A DNA stretch of 5,971 nt from Hyphomicrobiales bacterium (GTDB lineage Bacteria > Pseudomonadota > Alphaproteobacteria > Rhizobiales > Aestuariivirgaceae): the NCBI GenBank assembly GCA_025356765.1, contig JANXRO010000280.1, positions 1 through 5,971 on the forward strand. Direction: 5' to 3'. Shown piece by piece: positions 1 through 5,152 of the stretch (position 1 is the stretch's first letter; each line of letters opens with the position of its first letter). Under the pieces are notes generated by a model. That model was not told where the DNA came from, did not search any database, and was given only the letters and a program-made list of their open reading frames with translations. A program made the position numbers and the translations under genes.

Positions 1-1576
1 GAATCAATGCTTCGCTTTCAGCATCCAAGGCACTAGTGGCTTCATCCAACAATAGAACTGGCGCGTTGCGTAAAATGGCGCGTGCAATGGCCAAGCGTTG
101 GCGCTGGCCGCCTGATAAAGTTATGCCGCGTTCACCCAACATGGATTGATATTTTTGCGGAAGCTTTTCCACAAACTCATCAACATGTGCGGCTTTTGCT
201 GCGGCCTCAACGTCGGCGTTGCTCGCCTCTGGTCGGCCAAGTTTAATATTATCGGCAATTGTGCCGGAAAAGATCGTCGGGTCTTGCGGCACAATGGCAA
301 TGCTGCCGCGCAAATCGTCCAGTTTCAATTTTGAAATATCGATGCCATCCAAGGTGATAGTGCCGTGCGTTGGTTCTTGGAACCGTTGCAACAAAGCATA
401 AAGCGTGGTTTTTCCTGCACCCGATGGGCCAACGATGGCCACCGTTTCGCCGGGCTTTGCAATGAATGAAATGGCGTTGAGAACAATGGCCTTGGTGTTG
501 CTGGGATAGCTGAAATCAACCCCTTCAAAAACCACTTCGCCCTGTTTTGGATTGGCCAACGCTGAGGGTTTGTTGGGTGATGTGATTTTAGGTTTTTCAT
601 CGAGCAATTCAGAAATGCGTTCGGCTGCACCCGAGGCTTGTTGCAATTCGCCCCACACTTCTGAAAGCTGGCCCAATGAGCTTGCCGCCAACACGGCATA
701 AATTAAAAATTGCGCCAAAGTTCCGCCAGACATATTGCGGGCCAAAACATCATGCGCGCCAAACCACAACAGGCCAACGATGGCACCAAAGGCAACGCCG
801 ATGATGGCGAAGGTGAGAATGGCCCGGGCAAAGGTTCGCGATTGCGCTGCTTCAAAAGCCTGCTTTGTCGATAAGGCAAAATGGCTTACCACATTTTTTT
901 CTTGGGTGTTGGCTTGTACGGCCACAATGCCTGAAAGATGTTCTTGGGCATAAGCCGCCGATGCGGCCAACGTATCTTGCGCTTGGCGCGAAAGTGAACG
1001 CACGCGCCTTCCATAGGTTACCAACGGAAACACCACGGCAGGGATTGCCAGAGCTGCAAGGCCAGACATTTTGGGGCTGGTGTATACCATCATGGCAACC
1101 GTGCCTAAAAGTGTGACGGCGTTGCGCAAGGCGATGGATGCTGTGGATGAGAAGGCGGATTTGATTTGCGTTGTATCAGCCGTGAGCCTGGAGACAACAT
1201 CACCGGTTTTTTGGGTTTCGTAGAATGATGGGGTAAGCGCCATCAGGTGTTTGAAAAGATCATCGCGCACATCGGCCACCACGCGTTCGCCCAGCCACAT
1301 GACATAATAAAAGCGAATGGCAGAACTTGCCGCCAGAACCGCCACTACCAAAAACATGCCAAGGAAATATTGGTTCACCAAGCCTGCGGTTTGGTCACTG
1401 AAGCCTTGATCAATTAATTGCTTCACGCGCGTGGGAATAACCAATGTTGCGGCCGATGCCACAAGCAAGGCCAAAATTGCAAAAACGGCCCGCAAGCGGT
1501 AAGCGGCAAGATAAGGCAAAAGCCTGAGAAGAGGCCTAAGATTGGTGGCTTTTTGTGCGGGTTCAACGACGGACAT
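1..1576 (-). CDS. ABC exporter, fused permease/ATP-binding protein (MsbA-like half transporter), C-terminus cut by window edge
   Basis: This is an inner-membrane ABC exporter half-subunit, expected to work as a dimer that uses ATP to move a lipid or other hydrophobic compound outward. The minus-strand frame is open from the ATG at 1576-1574 to the left edge, giving 525 visible residues. Roughly residues 25-300 form the transmembrane domain with several hydrophobic helices. The nucleotide-binding domain follows: Walker A GPSGAGKTT at 383-391 (lysine 389), Q-loop glutamine 431, signature LSGGQ at 487-491, and Walker B VLLLDEATSALD with D511 and E512. The H-loop histidine and the last few dozen residues lie outside the window; about 590-600 residues are expected. 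An AGAAAG stretch lies about 8 nt before the start. It is divergent from rpmE. It resembles the MsbA-related exporter group common in alphaproteobacteria; the substrate cannot be read from sequence, and true lipid A flippase function is not shown. Confidence 0.93.
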   Translation of the reverse strand, partial: MSVVEPAQKATNLRPLLRLLPYLAAYRLRAVFAILALLVASAATLVIPTRVKQLIDQGFSDQTAGLVNQYFLGMFLVVAVLAASSAIRFYYVMWLGERVVADVRDDLFKHLMALTPSFYETQKTGDVVSRLTADTTQIKSAFSSTASIALRNAVTLLGTVAMMVYTSPKMSGLAALAIPAVVFPLVTYGRRVRSLSRQAQDTLAASAAYAQEHLSGIVAVQANTQEKNVVSHFALSTKQAFEAAQSRTFARAILTFAIIGVAFGAIVGLLWFGAHDVLARNMSGGTLAQFLIYAVLAASSLGQLSEVWGELQQASGAAERISELLDEKPKITSPNKPSALANPKQGEVVFEGVDFSYPSNTKAIVLNAISFIAKPGETVAIVGPSGAGKTTLYALLQRFQEPTHGTITLDGIDISKLKLDDLRGSIAIVPQDPTIFSGTIADNIKLGRPEASNADVEAAAKAAHVDEFVEKLPQKYQSMLGERGITLSGGQRQRLAIARAILRNAPVLLLDEATSALDAESEALI

Positions 1577-1595
1577 TAACAACTTTCTGCGGGCC

Positions 1596-1623
1596 TTGTG
1601 TGGCGTTAATTTTTCCCCTATAG
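1596..1623 (+). promoter_or_regulatory. candidate sigma-70 type promoter for rpmE
   Basis: TTGTGT (1596-1601) and CTATAG (1618-1623) are separated by 16 bp in the divergent spacer before rpmE. They partly match the TTGACA / TATAAT pattern. The predicted start near 1630 would give a leader of about 65 nt containing the hairpin at 1640-1660. This is a by-eye match only. Confidence 0.35.
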
Positions 1624-1639
1624 GCCAGAACCGAATTGG

Positions 1640-1660
1640 CCGGAAGCTTTAAGCTTTCGG
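1640..1660 (+). promoter_or_regulatory. hairpin in the rpmE 5' leader
   Basis: CCGGAAGC (1640-1647) pairs with GCTTTCGG (1653-1660) around a TTTAA loop, giving an 8-bp stem with one G-U pair. No T-run follows, so it does not look like an intrinsic terminator for rpmE-direction transcription. It lies 35 nt before the rpmE start, so an RNA role such as L31 autoregulation is possible but unproven. It could also be a chance product of the doubled AAGCTT. Confidence 0.35.
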
Positions 1661-1695
1661 CTTTCAGCATTTTAGTGAAAAGCAGAGTTTGACCC

Positions 1696-1917
1696 ATGAA
1701 AGCCGATGTGCACCCCGATTATCACCCCATCACTGTTGTGATGACAGACGGTTCAAAATATATGACCCGCTCAACCTATGGCAAAGCTGGCGATACGTTA
1801 AGCTTGGATATTGATCCTCGCGTTCACCCCGCTTGGACTGGTGGCCAATCAACGATGGTTGATCGTGGCGGCCGTGTTTCAGCTTTCAAAAAGCGCTTCA
1901 GCTTCCTTACAAAGTGA
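1696..1917 (+). CDS. rpmE: 50S ribosomal protein L31 (bL31), cysteine-free type
   Basis: bL31 is a protein of the large ribosomal subunit that helps bridge the two subunits. The 73-residue product starts MKADVHPDYHPITVVMTDG and contains the family blocks RSTYGK, LDIDP, HPAWTGG and DRGGRVSAFKKRF, at normal length. It has no cysteine, so it is the form without the zinc-binding cysteines seen in E. coli RpmE; from family knowledge, this form is usual in alphaproteobacteria. The ribosome-binding site is weak (GCAGAG about 9 nt before the ATG). The gene stands alone as a monocistronic unit: it is divergent from the ABC exporter gene and ends just before a strong terminator. The hairpin at 1640-1660 lies in its leader. 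Confidence 0.97.
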   Translation: MKADVHPDYHPITVVMTDGSKYMTRSTYGKAGDTLSLDIDPRVHPAWTGGQSTMVDRGGRVSAFKKRFSFLTK

Positions 1918-1933
1918 GTTTTATATTTATTTG

Positions 1934-1962
1934 AAAAACCCGGCCTTGGTGCCGGGTTTTTT
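1934..1962 (+). terminator. intrinsic terminator after rpmE, probably bidirectional
   Basis: AAAAACCCGGC (1934-1944) pairs with GCCGGGTTTTT (1951-1961) around a CTTGGT loop, an 11-bp stem running into a T-run. It lies 16 nt after the rpmE stop. The A-run on the left arm reads as a T-run on the other strand, so it can also end transcription of the convergent marC gene, which stops at 1972. Confidence 0.9.
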
Positions 1963-1971
1963 ATTTGCGCG

Positions 1972-2673
1972 CTAATGAACACTCGAGTGAAGCTGTGTGT
2001 TGTAAAAATCGGAAATGCCTGTCAGCAGAATTTGCACACCGATGCACAACAAAATAAATGCCAGCAGGCGAATGAGAACCGCGTTTCGTTGTTCGCCTAA
2101 CTTTGCGACAATGCGTTGGGCTGATGAATAACAAATGCCCACCATCAATGCGATGATACAAGCTGCCAGCGAAAGCCCAAAAAGATAAGGCACAATCTCT
2201 TCAACACGGCTGCCCTTACTGGCGCTGAGCGCGATGCACACCGATATTGTGCCGGGGCCTGTGGTGAGCGGCATGGTGAGCGGAAAAAATGCGTGATCTG
2301 GTTTGGAAGATTTTTCGTTGGGTTGCGCCAAAGCGCGTTGTTCATAAGTTTGGGCGCTGTTCAAGCTTTGCCAACCTGCTGAAGCCACAAGCAAGCCACC
2401 CGCAATGCGCAGCGCTGAAACACCGATGCCAAAAAAACTTAAAATCGCAGCGCCCAATAAAAGCGATGCAAGCATGGTGATGCCCGAATAAAGCGCCACG
2501 CGCCAACCCAGGGCATAACGTTCTTTGGTGGTTGAACCTTCGGTCAAACCATAAAAAATCAACGCCCCGCCAACCGGGCTGACAATTGAAAACAAGGCAG
2601 GAAGGCCGATTAAAAATCCATTTTCGGCAATGTTGAAAAAGTTCAAGCCGAAATAAGCGAATGTGTCACCCAA
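1972..2673 (-). CDS. MarC family inner-membrane protein
   Basis: This is a six-helix integral membrane protein of the MarC family (UPF0056), whose biochemical function is not established despite the old multiple-antibiotic-resistance name. From the proposed TTG start it has 233 residues, close to the usual 200-225. Hydrophobic segments lie near residues 18-43, 57-80, 82-103, 129-150, 161-182 and 198-220. The internal repeat typical of the family is visible: IVSPVGGALIFYGLTEG at 30-46 and PLTMPLTTGPGTIS at 131-144. The start is an inference. The frame stays open up to a GTG at 2844, but that stretch lies inside the ribokinase gene and looks like out-of-frame sequence (Pro/His/Cys-rich). The TTG at 2673-2671 overlaps the kinase stop by 8 nt and has AAAGG 10 nt upstream, which suggests translational coupling. 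A second TTG at 2646 is possible. It is the last gene of the operon. Confidence 0.88.
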   Translation of the reverse strand: MGDTFAYFGLNFFNIAENGFLIGLPALFSIVSPVGGALIFYGLTEGSTTKERYALGWRVALYSGITMLASLLLGAAILSFFGIGVSALRIAGGLLVASAGWQSLNSAQTYEQRALAQPNEKSSKPDHAFFPLTMPLTTGPGTISVCIALSASKGSRVEEIVPYLFGLSLAACIIALMVGICYSSAQRIVAKLGEQRNAVLIRLLAFILLCIGVQILLTGISDFYNTQLHSSVH

Positions 2674-3604
2674 GATGTGATGTGCCTTTGAGCAGGGCTT
2701 CAACTTCGCCCAAGCGTGGCATTGACGGGGCAGTGCCCCGGCGTGTGACAGAAATACCTGCGACAGCACTGCCAAACACGGCGGCGGTTTCAGGCTTTTC
2801 GCCGCGTGCAATGGCGGTAGCAAAGCCGCCGTTGAAAGCATCACCAGCGCCTGTTGTGTCGATCACCTTGCCGGTATTGAAAATGGGAATGTGAATGGAT
2901 TGCGTTTTGGAATGAAGCAAACTGCCTTGGCCACCCAAGGTGATCAGGGCACAGCCAACACCTTTGGCCAGCAACCCATCAGCGGCTTTGCGGGCGGATG
3001 CAAGATCAGTCACCGCGACGCCCGTCAACATTGAAGCCTCGCTTTCATTGGGCGTGGCATAATCACAATAGGTATAAATCTCATCAGGCAATGCTGCCGC
3101 TGGGGCAGGGTTAAAAATGGTAATAACACCTGCAGCTTTGGCTATTTTAAGCGCGTGAAGGCCAACGGCACTGGGCGTTTCAAGCTGTGTCATAAACACG
3201 GCTGAATTCTCAATCACATCTTGTGCATCGTCCACATCGCGCGTGGTGATCATACCTGCCGCACCGGGCACAACGATAATGGCATTGTTACCTGTTGCTT
3301 CTTCCAAGAAAATATAGGCGGCACCTGTGGATGCGTTTTCATCTTGGGGAACGCGCGTTGCAATGCCTTCACGGGCATACATGGCCAAGGCATTATCGCC
3401 AAACGCGTCTTTGCCCAGCCGTGAAATGAACGTTACTTTGGCGCCCGCGCGGGCAGCGGCAACGGATTGATTAGAGCCTTTGCCGCCCGGCCCCAAGGTA
3501 AATTGTGAACCGATCAAAGTTTCGCCAATGATGGGCTGGCGTGGCGCTGTGAATGCCAAATCCGCGGCATAAATGCCCAATATTGCAACGCCCGCTTTTG
3601 CCAT
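2666..3604 (-). CDS. rbsK: ribokinase / PfkB-family carbohydrate kinase
   Basis: This is a cytosolic sugar kinase that transfers phosphate from ATP to a sugar hydroxyl, probably ribose or a related sugar. The 312-residue product has the PfkB-family signatures in order: sugar-site GGKGSNQ at 40-46, the QLETP segment around the usual glutamate, NPAPA and TPNESEA in the middle, and the ATP/anion-hole motif DTTGAGDAFNGG from 249 with catalytic D255, the same number as in E. coli RbsK. The N-terminal motif is GIYAADLAF instead of the classic GSINAD: D15 matches the ribose-binding aspartate, but the neighbouring asparagine (N14 in E. coli) is alanine 13 here. Substrate choice may therefore differ from true ribokinase, so the symbol is provisional. 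The ATG lies 3 nt after the upstream mutarotase stop, and the 3' end overlaps the marC start. Confidence 0.9.
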   Translation of the reverse strand: MAKAGVAILGIYAADLAFTAPRQPIIGETLIGSQFTLGPGGKGSNQSVAAARAGAKVTFISRLGKDAFGDNALAMYAREGIATRVPQDENASTGAAYIFLEEATGNNAIIVVPGAAGMITTRDVDDAQDVIENSAVFMTQLETPSAVGLHALKIAKAAGVITIFNPAPAAALPDEIYTYCDYATPNESEASMLTGVAVTDLASARKAADGLLAKGVGCALITLGGQGSLLHSKTQSIHIPIFNTGKVIDTTGAGDAFNGGFATAIARGEKPETAAVFGSAVAGISVTRRGTAPSMPRLGEVEALLKGTSHLG

Positions 3605-3607
3605 GGT

Positions 3608-4063
3608 TTAAAACTTCTGATCGGGTGAAATGACACCCATTTTGAAAATGAAGCAGCCATAAAACCGCCGCTCATTGGTTTGGATAACCGCAAAAGCATT
3701 TTTGGCGCGTTCATAAAAGGCAAAGCGTTCAACGCCACCCAATTTGAATTTTCCATTTTCTGCATGGTCAATTTCAGTCTGCACTTCGGTGTGAACTGGC
3801 AAAAGCTCAGCAGGCTTTCCCATAATTTCCATCCGTTCAGCCGGATGATCAACAAATGTATCAAGCGGAAACTGGCTGAGAACCGCGCGCACAGTTGTGG
3901 GTGCATCAGCATCAATGCGCAAAATTCGGCCAAAGGTGGTTTCAAGCGCTATGGCTTCCGCTGGAAAATTTGTGTCGGCGATCACCAAATCATTGCCATG
4001 GCCCATTTGGCGCAAGGCATAAAGCACATCAGCATTAAGCAGGGGGTGAATTGTTTTCAGCAT
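3608..4063 (-). CDS. RbsD/FucU family sugar mutarotase, FucU-like
   Basis: This cytosolic enzyme should interconvert anomers or ring forms of a monosaccharide (L-fucose for FucU, ribose pyranose/furanose for RbsD) so that the next enzyme gets the right form. From the second ATG it has 151 residues, against about 140 in E. coli FucU. It starts MLKTIHPLLNADVLYAL, with the MGHGN motif at 20-24 placing the likely catalytic histidine at H22. RFAFYERAKNAFAVI from 113 and ERRFYG at 131-136 carry the conserved tyrosines Y117 and Y135. These blocks match FucU better than RbsD. The start at 4063 is chosen over the ATG at 4072 because AGAGGA (4078-4073) sits 9 nt before 4063 but directly abuts 4072, and because MLKTI is the family N-terminus. 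It is the first gene of the operon; the kinase next door likely uses its product. Confidence 0.9.
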   Translation of the reverse strand: MLKTIHPLLNADVLYALRQMGHGNDLVIADTNFPAEAIALETTFGRILRIDADAPTTVRAVLSQFPLDTFVDHPAERMEIMGKPAELLPVHTEVQTEIDHAENGKFKLGGVERFAFYERAKNAFAVIQTNERRFYGCFIFKMGVISPDQKF

Positions 4064-4072
4064 CGCGGGCAT

Positions 4073-4078
4073 TCCTCT
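4073..4078 (-). promoter_or_regulatory. ribosome binding site that fixes the mutarotase start
   Basis: AGAGGA on the minus strand lies 9 nt before the ATG at 4063 and immediately against the in-frame ATG at 4072. Too little spacing rules against 4072, so the shorter protein is preferred. Confidence 0.7.
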
Positions 4079-4088
4079 TTTTCTGATG

Positions 4089-4115
4089 ATTATCGCTGCT
4101 TTGCCATTTTGTCAC
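4089..4115 (-). promoter_or_regulatory. candidate promoter of the mutarotase-kinase-marC operon
   Basis: On the minus strand GTGACA (4115-4110) and GATAAT (4094-4089) are 15 bp apart; each matches five of six bases of TTGACA / TATAAT. The spacing is slightly short. The predicted start near 4082 would leave a leader of about 20 nt carrying the AGAGGA ribosome-binding site. By-eye match. Confidence 0.4.
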
Positions 4116-4136
4116 GCGGCGTTGTTGGTCTAAGCT
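4109..4136 (+). promoter_or_regulatory. candidate promoter of ppa
   Basis: TTGTCA (4109-4114) is a good -35 match and TAAGCT (4131-4136), 16 bp further on, is a weak -10. The -35 shares bases with that of the divergent operon promoter, so the two would be back to back. Low confidence because the -10 matches only three of six positions. Confidence 0.3.
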
Positions 4137-4154
4137 TATTTGTGCAACGGAATC

Positions 4155-4160
4155 AAAGGA
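4155..4160 (+). promoter_or_regulatory. ribosome binding site of ppa
   Basis: AAAGGA lies 7 nt before the ATG at 4168, which supports that start. A GAATC (GANTC) site at 4150-4154 directly precedes it. Confidence 0.75.
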
Positions 4161-4167
4161 ACCAACC

Positions 4168-4698
4168 ATGTTAATTTCAGCAATCAGTTCTGGTCAAAAT
4201 GTACCTAAAGAAATCAACGTGATTGTTGAAGTTCCGGTGGGCGGAGAGCCCATTAAATATGAAATGGACAAGGAAGCTGGCACATTGGTGGTGGATCGTT
4301 TTCTTTATACGTCCATGCGCTATCCGGGCAATTATGGATTTATCCCCCACACGCTGTCGGGGGATGGTGATCCGGTGGATGTGTTGATTGCAAATCAGCG
4401 CGGCATCATTCCGGGTGCTGTTGTGGCTTGCAGGCCTGTTGGTGTTTTGAAAATGCAAGATGAGGCGGGCGGAGATGAAAAGATCATCGCGGTGCCGGTT
4501 CCCCGCCTTACGCGGCGTTATGAGAATGTGCATAATTATCGTGATTTGCCAGACATCACCATCCAGCAAATTGAGCATTTCTTTTTGCATTATAAGGATT
4601 TGGAACCCGGCAAGTGGGTTAAAGTTTTGGGCTGGGGCAACGCCATTGAAGCCGAACAAATGATTATGGAAGGGCTTGAGCGGGCTAAACAAAAATAA
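4168..4698 (+). CDS. ppa: inorganic pyrophosphatase, family I
   Basis: This cytosolic, metal-dependent enzyme hydrolyses pyrophosphate to two phosphates and so drives nucleotide, protein and polymer synthesis forward. The 176-residue product is the normal size for bacterial family I enzymes. The signature DGDPVDVLI carries D66, D68 and D71, the metal-binding aspartates (E. coli D65, D67, D70). Other active-site positions follow with the same +1 offset: K30, E32, R44, Y56, D98, D103 and K105. No key residue is missing. The ATG is supported by AAAGGA 7 nt upstream. The gene is divergent from the mutarotase operon and appears to be transcribed alone. No clear T-run terminator follows; the only structure downstream is the GTTAAC palindrome at 4707-4722. 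Confidence 0.97.
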   Translation: MLISAISSGQNVPKEINVIVEVPVGGEPIKYEMDKEAGTLVVDRFLYTSMRYPGNYGFIPHTLSGDGDPVDVLIANQRGIIPGAVVACRPVGVLKMQDEAGGDEKIIAVPVPRLTRRYENVHNYRDLPDITIQQIEHFFLHYKDLEPGKWVKVLGWGNAIEAEQMIMEGLERAKQK

Positions 4699-4706
4699 TT
4701 TACGGC

Positions 4707-4722
4707 GTTAACCATAGTTAAC
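4707..4722. promoter_or_regulatory. GTTAAC-CATA-GTTAAC palindrome, CtrA-like site
   Basis: Two GTTAAC halves flank CATA between ppa and the next gene. The stretch contains TTAACCAT (4708-4715), which I recall as a CtrA half-site in alphaproteobacteria, and reads TTAA-N6-TTAA, one base short of the classic TTAA-N7-TTAA. It lies about 70-85 bp before the likely start of the exported-protein gene. With no T-run after it, a terminator role is unlikely. CtrA binding is an inference. Confidence 0.45.
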
Positions 4723-4793
4723 ACTTTACTAACGAGCTGTGCCAATGCAGGATGCCATTCAAGATGTGGCGTCTTAATGGAATGGGTTTTGTC

Positions 4794-5144
4794 ATGCGTA
4801 AGCTTGAAACAGCAGCACTGGGTGTGCTGGCCACTTTTGTATTTTCAATCAGTTCTGCGGAAGCGGCAACGTCGATGACATGTCGTGATTTTGCTTCAAC
4901 GGCGGCAGACCAATGGGGCCAAGGTTATATTGAGCGCGCAGCTGATGCTGAAAAGCCTGGCCAAAACAAAATTGTGGTGATTGCTGGGGGTCAAAAATAT
5001 TTCATGCCCAAGCGCCAGCCTGATGAATTGAATTTGCATCTGGTGGGCGTTGGCCAACGCGCCATTGAGCTGAACCTCGTTTATCAAGAAGAACTGGCCC
5101 GCTGCCTTGGCGCTGAACGCATTGTGATTAACATCACCAAATAG
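4794..5144 (+). CDS. small exported protein of unknown function
   Basis: I do not recognise this protein. From the ATG at 4794 it has 116 residues and begins with a typical Sec signal peptide: MRKLE, then the hydrophobic core AALGVLATFVFSISS, then a likely signal peptidase I cut after AEA (residue 24). The mature part is about 92 residues with exactly two cysteines, C30 (in MTCRDF) and C104 (in ARCLGAER), which could form a disulfide in the periplasm. There is no lipobox and no further membrane segment. The frame extends back to ATGs at 4782, 4764 and 4752. I prefer 4794 because it puts the basic residues at the signal peptide N-terminus, but no start has a good ribosome-binding site (AATGGA lies 12 nt upstream of 4794). 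A CtrA-like palindrome lies upstream. It ends 8 nt before the stop of the convergent peptidoglycan-binding gene. Confidence 0.75.
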   Translation: MRKLETAALGVLATFVFSISSAEAATSMTCRDFASTAADQWGQGYIERAADAEKPGQNKIVVIAGGQKYFMPKRQPDELNLHLVGVGQRAIELNLVYQEELARCLGAERIVINITK

Positions 5145-5152
5145 GGTTTGCG

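Noticed and set aside
325..699. 124-codon minus-strand frame inside the ABC exporter gene
   Set aside because: It overlaps the Walker A region of the exporter in another frame on the same strand and has no domain of its own.
2674..2844. 57-residue N-terminal extension of MarC
   Set aside because: The stretch lies within the kinase catalytic C-terminus in another frame, is Pro/His/Cys-rich, and would make MarC far longer than its family.
3514..3945. 143-codon minus-strand frame overlapping the mutarotase and kinase
   Set aside because: It overlaps two real genes on the same strand in another frame and its composition (Met/Trp/Cys-rich) looks like a frame shadow.
3680..4174. 164-codon open frame on the plus strand opposite the mutarotase gene
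   Set aside because: It is antisense to a well-supported FucU-like gene, has no recognisable motif, and runs across the divergent promoter region into ppa.
4177..4692. 171-codon open frame on the minus strand opposite ppa
   Set aside because: It is fully antisense to an unmistakable pyrophosphatase gene and its translation shows no domain; the openness comes from ppa codon use.
4707..4722. GTTAAC palindrome as the ppa terminator
   Set aside because: The stem is only 6 bp and AT-rich, and no T-run follows; a protein-binding site fits better.
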